The notes: generated by a model not told the origin, from the letters alone. A DNA stretch of 22,829 nucleotides from M55B118 sp041694275 (GCA_041694275.1 JASMTQ010000019.1:1-22829); one strand, 5' to 3'; counted from the stretch's first letter, positions 6,592-14,666 are shown. Numbers and translations: made by a program.

Positions 6592-8910
6592 ATGGAATTC
6601 GATATGGACATTTTGGAATTTGACAAGATAAGGAAGCACGTCTCGGATAAAGCGAAAACCGTAGGTGGAAAAGACTTCGCAGGAAGGCTCCACCCTTTTT
6701 CTGATAAACCGCTCATAGAAAAACATCTTAAAGAGACGGATGAAGCGAGTGTATATCTAAGGCACAACCACGAACCGTCTTTTGGAGGCATCCGCCCAAT
6801 CAAGGACGCCATCAAACGCGCGTCCATCGGAGGAACGCTTGACGACCAGTCTCTGCTTGACATTCTCAACCACCTGGAAACCGCCGTCAAAATCAAAAGA
6901 ACCATGCTCACGTTTGAAGAAACCATCGATGAAAAATTCAGCATTACCGCCTACGCTAAAAACATCGAACCCTTAAGTGACCTAAGAAAAACCATTCAAG
7001 GCGTCTATGACACGGATGGTTCGATGAAAGACAGTGCTTCAGACAAACTAAGAAGCATAAGACAGTCTCTTAGCACCACCAAAAAACGCATCAAGAAAAC
7101 CCTTGATGATCTCGTAAGACAAAAAAAGAGTCATCTTAGCGAACAGCTTGTCACCCTTCGCTATGATCGCTACGTTCTACCTGTGAAGGCGTCTGATAAA
7201 AACGCAATCAAAGGGACAGCGCTCGATTATTCTTCAAGTGGAGAAACCATCTACATAGAACCTGAAAGCGTGCGTGAACAAGGGGCTAAAAAAGCTCAGC
7301 TTGAAGCGGATGAAAAAAAGGAAATGGACGCTATTAGAACCTGGCTTTCAGGCAGCGTTGCCACACAACACGATTCACTCAAATACAACGACGACAATAT
7401 CACATGGCTTGATTTCGTCTTTGCGAAGGCGCTTTATGCCTACCAAAGCGAATCGTACCTGCCAACCATCGGTGATACCATCCATCTTATCAAGGCCCGT
7501 CATCCACTCATCGAGAAATCCGAAGTTGTCGCAAACACCATCACTTTCGATGAAGGGGACAAGATGATGATCATCACCGGGTCCAACACCGGTGGGAAGA
7601 CCGTTACGCTCAAAACCGTGGGTCTGCTTCAAATCATGGGCCAAAGCGGCCTGCTTATCCCCGCGCTTGAAGGCAGTGTCATCAAACCCTTCAAATCCAT
7701 CCGCGCGGATATCGGAGATGAACAGTCCATCGAACAGTCGCTTTCAACCTTCTCTTCCCACATGAAGCGCGTCGCAGACATTTTAAAACACTACGATGAC
7801 GACCAGCTCATCCTTCTTGATGAAGTGGGAAGCGGCACCGATCCAAAAGAAGGCTCCGCCCTCGCCATGAGTATTCTAACAGCCCTTTTAAACAAACATT
7901 CCCTTGTCGTTGCGACCACGCACTACCCTGAACTCAAAGCCTTCGCCTATACGAAGGAATTTGTCATGAACGCAAGCGTGGAGTTTGATGAAACCACGTT
8001 GAAACCGACTTACAGACTGCTCCTTAGAACCCCGGGTGAATCCCATGCTTTCCTTATTTCAAGAAGACTCGGTCTGCCTGAGGCCATCGTCAAGAACGCG
8101 GAAAACGACGTCTACACGTCTAAAAGCGAAGTCTCTGATCTCATCGACAAACTCAAACAGGAAGGCAAGAAAGTCGACCGTGAACTCAAACGCTATGAAG
8201 ATCTCAACGAACATCTCTTTAAAGAAAAATCGAACATCATCAACCTGAAAGAAAGCCTTCAAAATGAAAAAGACCGCCTAAGAGAGACCATCCGTCTTGA
8301 AAACGCCAAGGAAATGAAACGGATGAAAGACAAGGCTAACAGTCTCATAGAAGAACTTGAAATGATGAAGGAAACGTCGTTCAAACAACATGAACTCGCC
8401 GAGAAAAAACACGACGTAAAAAGTTTGAATACAACTACCGAAGAAAAAGCCAAAGCGCCAGAAAGACCTTTAGAAAAGGGAGACACCGTCCGCGTCTTAA
8501 AATACAACCGGCCGGGTGAACTCGTTGAAAAACAGAAAAACGGATGGCTGGTCAACATGGGCACGCTTAAAAGTGTCTTCTCTGAAGATGAACTTGAGCT
8601 CATCAAGAGAAAACCTGAAACCAAAAAAACCCAGCCCGCCCCAAGTGGAAAAACCATCAGGAAGACCGTAAACAAGTCTTTGGATCTCCGCGGCATGCGT
8701 GTTGAAGAAGCCCGTGACACACTTGAAAAATACCTTGATGACATCGCCATATCCAATCAACCATACGCAACCATCATCCATGGTTTTGGCACCATGGCGC
8801 TTAGGAAAATGGTCAAGGACTATGTGAAGAAACACCCAATGGTCAAAAGACACCGCGACGGTGAAGCGGGAGAAGGCGGACAGGGTGCGACGGTCGTCTA
8901 TTTCGACTAG
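6592..8910 (+). CDS. mutS2: Endonuclease MutS2
   Basis: MutS-family ATPase with a C-terminal Smr nuclease domain; MutS2 proteins suppress recombination or act on collided ribosomes, not in mismatch repair. It has 772 residues from ATG 6592. Visible are MDILEFDKI at the N-terminus, the core/clamp region, Walker A GSNTGGKT (330-337), Walker B LILLDEVGSGTDP (Asp410-Glu411), a charged coiled coil (about 510-620) and the Smr domain from LDLRG (697) to the end with EGGQGATVV. The Smr motif reads HGFGT (730-734), where MutS2 usually has HGKGT or HGRGT. There is no N-terminal mismatch-recognition domain, as expected. Earlier in-frame ATGs (6553, 6568) lie before the predicted transcript start. Next downstream is trxA, the usual Bacillota order. 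Confidence 0.95.
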   Translation: MEFDMDILEFDKIRKHVSDKAKTVGGKDFAGRLHPFSDKPLIEKHLKETDEASVYLRHNHEPSFGGIRPIKDAIKRASIGGTLDDQSLLDILNHLETAVKIKRTMLTFEETIDEKFSITAYAKNIEPLSDLRKTIQGVYDTDGSMKDSASDKLRSIRQSLSTTKKRIKKTLDDLVRQKKSHLSEQLVTLRYDRYVLPVKASDKNAIKGTALDYSSSGETIYIEPESVREQGAKKAQLEADEKKEMDAIRTWLSGSVATQHDSLKYNDDNITWLDFVFAKALYAYQSESYLPTIGDTIHLIKARHPLIEKSEVVANTITFDEGDKMMIITGSNTGGKTVTLKTVGLLQIMGQSGLLIPALEGSVIKPFKSIRADIGDEQSIEQSLSTFSSHMKRVADILKHYDDDQLILLDEVGSGTDPKEGSALAMSILTALLNKHSLVVATTHYPELKAFAYTKEFVMNASVEFDETTLKPTYRLLLRTPGESHAFLISRRLGLPEAIVKNAENDVYTSKSEVSDLIDKLKQEGKKVDRELKRYEDLNEHLFKEKSNIINLKESLQNEKDRLRETIRLENAKEMKRMKDKANSLIEELEMMKETSFKQHELAEKKHDVKSLNTTTEEKAKAPERPLEKGDTVRVLKYNRPGELVEKQKNGWLVNMGTLKSVFSEDELELIKRKPETKKTQPAPSGKTIRKTVNKSLDLRGMRVEEARDTLEKYLDDIAISNQPYATIIHGFGTMALRKMVKDYVKKHPMVKRHRDGEAGEGGQGATVVYFD

Positions 8911-8943
8911 CGAACCAAATGTTTTCGAGAATAAGCAATTTGA

Positions 8944-8972
8944 TTGTAATCTCGCGTTTTAATTTGTATAAT
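8944..8972 (+). promoter_or_regulatory. Promoter of trxA
   Basis: -35 TTGTAA (8944-8949), 17-base spacer, -10 TATAAT (8967-8972). The start point is near 8979, followed by the strong ribosome binding site AAAGGAGGAG before ATG 9004. Confidence 0.8.
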
Positions 8973-9003
8973 GGACTTGAATTAAATAAAGGAGGAGATT
9001 TAT

Positions 9004-9312
9004 ATGGCAATTGTATATGCTGACAGTTCAAACTTGGATGAAAATGTAAAAGAAGGACTTGTCCTACTCGATTTCTACGCTGACTGGTGTGGCCCTTGCA
9101 AAATGCTAGGCCCTGTTGTAGAACAAGTTGATAGCGAAAACGACGACATCAAAGTTGTAAAAGTCAATGTCGATGAAAATATCGGTTTGGCACAACAATA
9201 TGGTGTGCAAGGCATTCCTTCACTATTTGTGCTTAAAGACGGCAAAGTCGCTGCACAAAAAGCGGGCTTCATGCCCAAGGATGCGCTTGTTGACTGGGTT
9301 CGCGGCGCATAA
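9004..9312 (+). CDS. trxA: Thioredoxin
   Basis: Small cytoplasmic dithiol-disulfide oxidoreductase that reduces protein disulfides and serves as electron donor to reductases. Its 102 residues are the standard length. The active site is DWCGPC (residues 28-33), preceded by LLDFYA; the cis-proline is in GIPSLFVLKDG around residue 76. It has its own consensus promoter and its own terminator, so it is a single-gene unit between mutS2 and truB. The AAAGGAGGAG site, 8 bases before the ATG, predicts high expression. Confidence 0.97.
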   Translation: MAIVYADSSNLDENVKEGLVLLDFYADWCGPCKMLGPVVEQVDSENDDIKVVKVNVDENIGLAQQYGVQGIPSLFVLKDGKVAAQKAGFMPKDALVDWVRGA

Positions 9313-9316
9313 AGAC

Positions 9317-9344
9317 AAAAAAAGCCTTGAAAAAGGCTTTTTTT
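9317..9344 (+). terminator. Terminator of trxA
   Basis: 12-pair A/T-flanked stem (9317-9328 with 9333-9344), core AGCCTT/AAGGCT, GAAA tetraloop and a T-rich 3' arm. It begins 5 bases after the trxA stop. Confidence 0.95.
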
Positions 9345-9359
9345 TATGCGAATTTTCAA

Positions 9360-9388
9360 TTGGGTTTCGCGTGGCTTTAATGTATAAT
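9360..9388 (+). promoter_or_regulatory. Promoter of truB-ribF
   Basis: -10 TATAAT (9383-9388) with a weak -35 TTGGGT (9360-9365) at 17 bases. The predicted start point, 9394-9396, lies inside the truB ribosome binding site, giving an unusually short leader. Confidence 0.6.
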
Positions 9389-9404
9389 AAACAAGGTGAT
9401 AGAT

Positions 9405-10283
9405 ATGGACGGCATTCTCATTTTAAACAAACCAAAAGGCTATAGCTCACACGACTGTGTAAACATTGCGCGGCGTGCTTTCAATACACGAAAAGTCGGC
9501 CATTCAGGCACGCTTGATCCTGAAGCCTCAGGCGTCCTGGTACTCGCCATCAACAAGGCGACCCGCATCCTTGAATTTCTCAATCAGGACGACAAGCGCT
9601 ACGAATTCGAGGTCTGTTTCAACCTGGCAACGAACACCCTTGATCATGCGGGCGAGGTCACAAAGAAAAACCTGGGCCATGCAATCGATACCGATGAACT
9701 TGATAACGCACTTGAGACATTTAAAGGCACCTACTATCAAAAACCACCCGCCTACGCCGCCATCAAGGTGAAAGGCAAGAAACTATATGAGTACGCACGC
9801 GAGGGAAAACCCATGCCTGAGGTAGCACCCAGAAGACTCACAGTCTACGATCTCGTCCGCATGAATGAGCCAAGTGAAAAAGACGGACGTGTGTATGCGC
9901 GCTTTGAAGTGTACGCTTCAAAAGGGCTATACGTGAGAAAACTCGCAGAAGACCTGGCAATGGCGCTAGGCACGGTTGCACATACCACCATGATTCACAG
10001 AACAAGTGCTGGGAATTTCACCATCGAAGACAGCGTCACGATGAAGACGCTAAAAGAGGGATCCCCTTCACTTATGAGCATGAATGAAGCGTTGTCCCAC
10101 CTGACTGAAGTCGTTGCTGATCCATCGATGGCAAAAGATATTTCCCACGGCAAGCCACTCGCACTTACATCACGAGACCCCTTCATAAGAATGCTTGATC
10201 AGTCTCGGGCGCTCATTGCCATATACAAATATAAAGAAGACGGACTTTACAAGCCTAAAAAAGTCTTTATCAAAGGGGGCTAA
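9405..10283 (+). CDS. truB: tRNA pseudouridine-55 synthase TruB
   Basis: Converts U55 in the T-loop of tRNAs to pseudouridine. It has 292 residues from ATG 9405. Visible are GILILNKPKGYSSHD, HSGTLDPEASGVLVL with catalytic Asp38, RYEFEV, KPPAYAAIKVKGKKLYEYAR, and GLYVRKLAEDLA in the second half. AAGGTGAT lies 5 bases before this ATG. An in-frame GTG at 9396 coincides with the predicted transcript start and could only be used leaderless. The C-terminal region is short, without a full PUA domain, as in most Bacillota TruB. The stop is 2 bases before ribF, so the two are one operon, the classic truB-ribF pair. Confidence 0.96.
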   Translation: MDGILILNKPKGYSSHDCVNIARRAFNTRKVGHSGTLDPEASGVLVLAINKATRILEFLNQDDKRYEFEVCFNLATNTLDHAGEVTKKNLGHAIDTDELDNALETFKGTYYQKPPAYAAIKVKGKKLYEYAREGKPMPEVAPRRLTVYDLVRMNEPSEKDGRVYARFEVYASKGLYVRKLAEDLAMALGTVAHTTMIHRTSAGNFTIEDSVTMKTLKEGSPSLMSMNEALSHLTEVVADPSMAKDISHGKPLALTSRDPFIRMLDQSRALIAIYKYKEDGLYKPKKVFIKGG

Positions 10284-10285
10284 CC

Positions 10286-11206
10286 ATGAAAGTCATAAAA
10301 CTTGATCACAACACGCCAAAAGAAGAAGTCGCCGCCGCGATCGGCTTTTTTGACGGTGTTCACAAAGCCCACCAGACTTTGATACACACCATGAAACACC
10401 AGGCTAGAAAACAGGGACTCAAATCCGCGGTCATCACCTTTGACAAGCACCCCAAAAGCGTCCTTCAGTCCATCGACTACAAATACATCACACCGCTTTC
10501 AAGAAAAATAAAGAAAATTGAAAGTTACGACATAGACATTCTTTATCTCATCCGTTTCGACAGGGAAAAAGCCGCAATGGATCCACAGAAATTCATTGAT
10601 GAGTTTCTAAGAAACGTACGCATCCTCGTATGTGGCTTTGATTTCACCTTCGGCTACAAGGCAAGCGGTACAAAAGATTTGCTTGAAAAACAATCGAGCT
10701 TTAAAACCATCGTGCTTGACAAACAGACCCACCACGGAGACAAGATAGGCTCAACCGCCATAAGAGCCGCCATTCACGAAGGCATGGTTGACCTGGTGCC
10801 ATCGGTGCTCGGTGAATACTACACGATAGATGGCACGGTCATCCACGGATCCAAAAAAGGCCGGAGCATCGGATATCCAACGGCGAATATAGACACCCAT
10901 GATTATCTCATCCCGAGAAAAGGGGTTTACGCTACCAGGACATATGTCAACGGTCACTGGCACGATTCAGTGAGCAGCATCGGCTACAACCCTACCCTCA
11001 ACAAACAAAACACCCTCAGTGTGGAAAGCTTTATTTTCGATTTTGAAGAGGATATCTACGCGGCGTCGATCAGCCTCGTCTTCATCAAGAGACTTCGCGG
11101 TGAAATCGCGTTTGATTCAAAAGAAGCGCTGATCAGTCAAATCGATCAGGATGTGATAGATGCCAAGGCATCTCTCAAAGCATACCATGAAAAAAGACTG
11201 CCATAA
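10286..11206 (+). CDS. ribF: Bifunctional riboflavin kinase / FAD synthetase RibF
   Basis: Makes FMN from riboflavin and then FAD from FMN. It has 306 residues. The N-terminal FMN adenylyltransferase domain shows GFFDGVHKAHQ (20-30), FDKHP, GFDFTFGYKASG and the STAIR motif (156-160). The C-terminal riboflavin kinase domain shows GSKKGRSIGYPTANI (188-202), GVYATRTYVNG and the family end motif FIKRLRGE with an ISQIDQDV helix. The nucleotide-transfer HxGH motif reads HKAH, with Ala for the usual Gly. Both domains are complete, so both activities are expected. It starts 2 bases after truB. No FMN riboswitch lies before it; it depends on the truB promoter. Confidence 0.95.
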   Translation: MKVIKLDHNTPKEEVAAAIGFFDGVHKAHQTLIHTMKHQARKQGLKSAVITFDKHPKSVLQSIDYKYITPLSRKIKKIESYDIDILYLIRFDREKAAMDPQKFIDEFLRNVRILVCGFDFTFGYKASGTKDLLEKQSSFKTIVLDKQTHHGDKIGSTAIRAAIHEGMVDLVPSVLGEYYTIDGTVIHGSKKGRSIGYPTANIDTHDYLIPRKGVYATRTYVNGHWHDSVSSIGYNPTLNKQNTLSVESFIFDFEEDIYAASISLVFIKRLRGEIAFDSKEALISQIDQDVIDAKASLKAYHEKRLP

Positions 11207-11219
11207 TTCCACAAAACAC

Positions 11220-11247
11220 TTGCATTAATGCCAAGGTGTGCTATAAT
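11220..11247 (+). promoter_or_regulatory. Promoter of rpsO
   Basis: Extended -10 TGCTATAAT (TATAAT at 11242-11247) with -35 TTGCAT (11220-11225) at 16 bases. The start point near 11254 leaves a leader of about 80 bases before rpsO. Confidence 0.8.
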
Positions 11248-11253
11248 ATCATC

Positions 11254-11332
11254 TGCGCCTATCTCACGGTTCAACGTTCTCCAGCGTCGTACTGAGACAT
11301 AGGGGTCAATATAAAAAATAGGAGGAAATCAA
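11254..11332 (+). promoter_or_regulatory. Structured rpsO leader, candidate S15 autoregulatory element
   Basis: The leader can fold: CCTAT (11258-11262) pairs with ATAGG (11299-11303), and CTCA (11263-11266) with TGAG (11293-11296). This encloses about 26 bases with a further short ACGT/GCGT helix. It is followed by an A/T-rich linker and the ribosome binding site AGGAGG. Ribosomal protein S15 is known to bind such multi-helix leaders of its own mRNA and repress translation. I identify the element by position and base pairing, not by a matched family consensus. Confidence 0.5.
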
Positions 11333-11602
11333 ATGGCACTTACAAAAGAAGAGAAACAAAAAATCGTCGAAGAGTTCCGTCTTAAAGACAATGACACAGG
11401 CTCTCCGGAAGTTCAGGTCGCAGTCCTTACAAAGGAAATCACTGAACTGAACACCCATCTCAAAACCCACAAGAAAGACCACCACTCACGTCGTGGACTT
11501 CTTATGAAGGTCGGACGTCGGCGTCACCTCATGAATTACCTGAAGGAAAAAGACATCCAACGTTACCGTAACCTTCTTAAAAAACTCGGACTAAAACGCT
11601 AA
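11333..11602 (+). CDS. rpsO: 30S ribosomal protein S15
   Basis: Primary 16S rRNA-binding protein of the small subunit platform (central domain three-way junction). Its 89 residues are the standard length. Conserved stretches are DNDTGSPEVQVAVLT (19-33), HLKTHKKDHHSRRGLL and RRHLMNYLK, with the basic C-terminus LLKKLGLKR. It has its own extended -10 promoter, a folded leader and a terminator 5 bases after the stop, so it is transcribed alone between ribF and the AI-2E operon. Pnp often lies directly next to rpsO; here three other genes separate them. Confidence 0.98.
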   Translation: MALTKEEKQKIVEEFRLKDNDTGSPEVQVAVLTKEITELNTHLKTHKKDHHSRRGLLMKVGRRRHLMNYLKEKDIQRYRNLLKKLGLKR

Positions 11603-11606
11603 AACC

Positions 11607-11632
11607 AAAATAAGCGCTCAGGCGCTTATTTT
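11607..11632 (+). terminator. Terminator of rpsO
   Basis: 11-pair stem (11607-11617 with 11622-11632), core AAGCGC/GCGCTT, TCAG loop, T run to 11635. Confidence 0.95.
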
Positions 11633-11656
11633 TTTATAGAGCTACCGCTTTCCTCT

Positions 11657-11684
11657 TTCACAAACAAAGCCTTTCCCTTATAAT
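11657..11684 (+). promoter_or_regulatory. Promoter of the AI-2E family / amidohydrolase / UPF0316 operon
   Basis: -35 TTCACA (11657-11662; five of six matches), 16-base spacer, -10 TATAAT (11679-11684). The start point is near 11691. An in-frame ATG at 11683 lies inside the -10 box and so cannot be the translation start. Confidence 0.75.
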
Positions 11685-11712
11685 GGTAGTGAGTGAAAAG
11701 GAGGAAAAGACC

Positions 11713-12870
11713 ATGAAACATCGTGAAAAACTTCATGAATGGCTGCTTAAACTGGGCATACTCACATTGACCCTTGCTAGTATATGGCTAATAAAACTCG
11801 TATTCGGAAATTTCATAGCCCGGTTCATGGATGCCTTCGTTGCAATCCTTTTACCGTTTTCAATTGCGCTGTTCATCAGTTATCTCGTAGCGCCTCTATT
11901 CAGATTCATGGAGAAAAAACTTCACTTCAAATACCGCATCGTGAACACGGTTCTTTTGTTTGTGGCGGCTGCTGTCTTGTTTTTCTTCTTTGCCCGCTAC
12001 ATCGGTATACTGATCTATGAACAGGGTGTGACGTTTATTGAAGAGGACTGGCCGGATGTCAGCGCGGCCGTTGAAGAATTCTTCAACTCAAGAGACATCC
12101 TCGTTCCCGTATACGACCGCCTTCAGTCGCTGCTTAGTTTTGATGTCATTGAAACGATTCCAGTCGATTACATAAGCGTGTTTGAAAGCATAAGTACCAT
12201 ACTCATTACCATTGTGCTTGTCCCGGTATTCCTGTTCTTTATCTTGAATGACCGTCAGCGGATCTATGAAAGCCTCATGGCCATGGTCCCAAAAAAATAC
12301 CGTTATCACGCGATTGAACTCACCAAGCGAGCAAATTATGTAACCGAACAGTATTTCAATGGCCGGTTTGCGACCATGATCATCATGACCATCATTTCAT
12401 CCATTGTGTTTTTCATCATGGGATTTGGCGAACGCTCGATATTCTTTGGGTTCATGATCGGATTCTTTGACATCGTTCCCTACATCGGACCGTTCATCGG
12501 TTCGCTCGTTCCTTTTTTATACAGTCTAACCGATTCCACCCTCGCCTTTGGAGAACTCGCTCCGATCATGACACTGGTCATCGTCATCATTCTCCAGGTA
12601 CTAGAAAACAATTTGCTTCAACCCATCATCATGTCCAATGAAACAAAAATACATCCTTTGCTCGTACTGAGTGCCTTCATATTCTTTGGGTATCTACTTG
12701 GCGTGGTCGGCATCATCCTGGCCATTCCGATTACCGGAATGCTTCGATCAACCGCCCAATACATCAAGGAACAAAGAGCCCCAATGCCCGAACTTGAAGA
12801 AGAAGAAAAGGAACATCTAAGAGAACGACCAAGCAGCACTAAGAACAACGATAAAAGAGAGGAAGATTAA
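11713..12870 (+). CDS. AI-2E family membrane transporter (UPF0118)
   Basis: Polytopic inner-membrane protein of the AI-2E family, 385 residues from ATG 11713, which has AAGGAGG about 8 bases upstream. Hydrophobic segments lie near residues 15-30, 35-58, 70-92, 150-173, 210-238, 245-262 and 270-345 (the last holding at least two passes), about eight in all. The soluble loop between the third and fourth is rich in acidic residues. The family signature is present: GFFDIVPYIGPFIGSLVPF and EQYFNGRFAT. The last 45 residues form a highly charged cytoplasmic tail. Members are known as AI-2 exporters (TqsA) or Na+/H+ antiporters, and most are uncharacterised, so the substrate is open. It abuts the next gene with no gap. 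Confidence 0.88.
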   Translation: MKHREKLHEWLLKLGILTLTLASIWLIKLVFGNFIARFMDAFVAILLPFSIALFISYLVAPLFRFMEKKLHFKYRIVNTVLLFVAAAVLFFFFARYIGILIYEQGVTFIEEDWPDVSAAVEEFFNSRDILVPVYDRLQSLLSFDVIETIPVDYISVFESISTILITIVLVPVFLFFILNDRQRIYESLMAMVPKKYRYHAIELTKRANYVTEQYFNGRFATMIIMTIISSIVFFIMGFGERSIFFGFMIGFFDIVPYIGPFIGSLVPFLYSLTDSTLAFGELAPIMTLVIVIILQVLENNLLQPIIMSNETKIHPLLVLSAFIFFGYLLGVVGIILAIPITGMLRSTAQYIKEQRAPMPELEEEEKEHLRERPSSTKNNDKREED

Positions 12871-14040
12871 ATGCATATCATCAAAAACGCCACACTCTAC
12901 ACCATGAACAAAATCAACGGAGAAAACGGCTATGTCGCCTTTGAAAACGGCAAAATCAGTGAAGTCGGAAGAACCTTCGATCCCAGCCGTTTCAAGAATG
13001 CTACCATCATTGACGCCGAAGAAAAAATCGTGACTCCGGGACTCGTCGATCCTCACTGTCATATCGGCATCATGGAAGAAGGCATTCAGTTTGAAGGCAA
13101 CGACGCCAACGAAATGACCAACCCGATCACCCCTGAACTAAGAGGCCTTGACAGTGTCTATCCCAAGGACACCGCCTTCAAGTATACAAGAGAAAGCGGC
13201 ATCACCACGGTTGTTACAGGTCCAGGAAGCGCCAATGCGATTGGCGGAACCTTCACAGCGCTTAAAACAGTTGGAAACACAGTTGATGAGATGATGCTAA
13301 GAGAAGAAGTCAGCATGAAAATGGCGCTTGGTGAAAATCCAAAAAGAGTCTATTCGGGCAAACAAAAAGCTCCGGCTACAAGAATGGCCACAGCCGCCCT
13401 CATCCGCGAATGGCTCATGAAAGCCCGTGATTACCACGAGCAGATGAAACGCTATGAAAACGGTGGAGAAGACGCCAAGAAACCGACCTTTGACATGAAA
13501 CTGCACAGTCTTTCCCGTGTCTTTGACGGCCTCAAGGTCAAGATTCACGCGCACAGAAGCGACGACATCATGACCGCGATACGCATTGCCAGGGAATTTG
13601 GGCTTGACATGAGCGTGGAACACGCCACTGAAGCGTACCTTATCCCAGAAGCCATCAAAGAAAGCGGTGTACCGCTAATTTTGGGTCCGACACTTGGCCA
13701 CGCGTCCAAATACGAACTCGTCAACAAGTCGTTTGAAAGCGGCGCCACCCTTGAAAAAGCGGGCGTCCCCTTCGCAATCATGACCGATCACCCTGTCATA
13801 ACTACTGAAAGCACGCTCATTCAGGCCGCGCTTTACATCAAACACGGACTCAGCGTCAAAACCGCCATGGAAGCCATCACCATCAACGCCGCCAGAATCA
13901 ACGGCATCGACGACCGCGTCGGCTCCCTTGAAACTGGCAAAGACGCAGACATTGTCATTTGGGACAATGATCTTTTCAATATCATGACCCGTCCGGAAAA
14001 GGTCTTTATCAATGGCCATTCTGTACACGAAAAGGCATAG
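12871..14040 (+). CDS. Metal-dependent amidohydrolase, substrate unknown
   Basis: Member of the amidohydrolase superfamily (TIM barrel plus small beta domain), 389 residues. All expected metal ligands are visible: His62 and His64 (PHCH), His226 and His228 (KIHAHR), His251 (EHATE) and Asp306 (MTDHP). A carbamylated-lysine site is not obvious. The end, GSLETGKDADIVIWD, is the standard beta-domain return. It resembles imidazolonepropionase-related deacylases and deaminases more than dihydroorotase. No histidine-utilisation or pyrimidine genes are nearby. The start follows the stop of the transporter gene directly, with AGAGGAAG as ribosome binding site; translation is probably coupled. The neighbours (two membrane proteins) do not reveal the substrate. 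Confidence 0.85.
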   Translation: MHIIKNATLYTMNKINGENGYVAFENGKISEVGRTFDPSRFKNATIIDAEEKIVTPGLVDPHCHIGIMEEGIQFEGNDANEMTNPITPELRGLDSVYPKDTAFKYTRESGITTVVTGPGSANAIGGTFTALKTVGNTVDEMMLREEVSMKMALGENPKRVYSGKQKAPATRMATAALIREWLMKARDYHEQMKRYENGGEDAKKPTFDMKLHSLSRVFDGLKVKIHAHRSDDIMTAIRIAREFGLDMSVEHATEAYLIPEAIKESGVPLILGPTLGHASKYELVNKSFESGATLEKAGVPFAIMTDHPVITTESTLIQAALYIKHGLSVKTAMEAITINAARINGIDDRVGSLETGKDADIVIWDNDLFNIMTRPEKVFINGHSVHEKA

Positions 14041-14050
14041 GAGGCTTCGC

Positions 14051-14593
14051 ATGTCAGACTTTTTGGCTGAATTCCCAGCATTACTGCTTTATCTGATTAT
14101 CTTCATCGTCAAAATCATTGAAGTGTCAATGGCGACTGTAAGAATCGTGATGATTACCAAAGGCGAAAAAATAAAAGGGAGCATTATCGGCTTTTTCGAA
14201 GTGCTCATCTGGGTGGTATTGACCGCAACCGTGCTTGTTGATGTCACTGAAGATCCTTTCAAGGTCATCGTGTACGCCCTCGCCTTTGCGTTTGGAAACT
14301 ACTTCGGCAGCATTTTTGAAAGCCGGCTTGGCCTTGGTACTGTGAAAATCGAAGCTGTCGTACCAAAATCCAAAGGCAAGGAAATTTCAATCGCACTTAG
14401 GAATATGGGCTTTGGTGTCACCGCAACGGATGCTTATGGGCGTGATGAAAGACGCGAGATTCTCTATATGCACGTCCCAAGAAAGAAAATGGAGAAAACC
14501 GTCAAACTCATCAAATCGTTCGAAGGCAAGATGATGATCACCATCAATGAAACCAAGCCTGTGTATGGTGGGCATGGAATCCTCAGAAAATAA
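14051..14593 (+). CDS. UPF0316 (DUF2179) membrane protein
   Basis: Small membrane protein of the UPF0316/YebE type, function unknown. It has 180 residues from ATG 14051, chosen because GGAGG lies 6 bases upstream. About three transmembrane segments are visible (residues 9-30, 43-62, 70-90). A cytoplasmic DUF2179 domain (about 98-175) follows, with alternating strands and helices: VKIEAVVPKSKGKEISIALR and REILYMHVPRKKMEKTVKLI. The conserved segment KIIEVSMATVRIVMITKG near the first membrane helix fits the family. It is the last gene of the operon and is followed by a terminator. Homologous domains occur in YitT-type proteins. A regulatory or small-ligand-binding role is possible, but I cannot show one. 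Confidence 0.85.
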   Translation: MSDFLAEFPALLLYLIIFIVKIIEVSMATVRIVMITKGEKIKGSIIGFFEVLIWVVLTATVLVDVTEDPFKVIVYALAFAFGNYFGSIFESRLGLGTVKIEAVVPKSKGKEISIALRNMGFGVTATDAYGRDERREILYMHVPRKKMEKTVKLIKSFEGKMMITINETKPVYGGHGILRK

Positions 14594-14616
14594 CGCAATC
14601 ACCCCTTGCGTTTTTT
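14592..14616 (+). terminator. Terminator after the UPF0316 gene
   Basis: Stem AACGCAA / TTGCGTT (14592-14598 with 14606-14612) with a 7-base loop and a T run to 14616. The stem begins within the stop codon. Confidence 0.85.
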
Positions 14617-14657
14617 CTATATATACCGACCTAACTCTATACGAAAAGCATAATTTA

Positions 14658-14666
14658 TGATATTAT
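14658..14666 (+). promoter_or_regulatory. Promoter of pnp (extended -10)
   Basis: TGATATTAT: extended -10 with TATTAT at 14661-14666, in an A/T-rich region; no convincing -35 box. The leader to ATG 14709 is about 36 bases, with AGAGGAAA as ribosome binding site. Confidence 0.5.

Noticed and set aside
8926..8954. Hairpin CGAGA...TCTCG after mutS2 as a terminator
   Set aside because: Only short, interrupted helices with a weak T tract, and it overlaps the trxA -35 region; too weak to call.
10284..10286. FMN riboswitch upstream of ribF
   Set aside because: Only 2 bases separate truB and ribF; there is no leader to hold one, and none was seen before truB.
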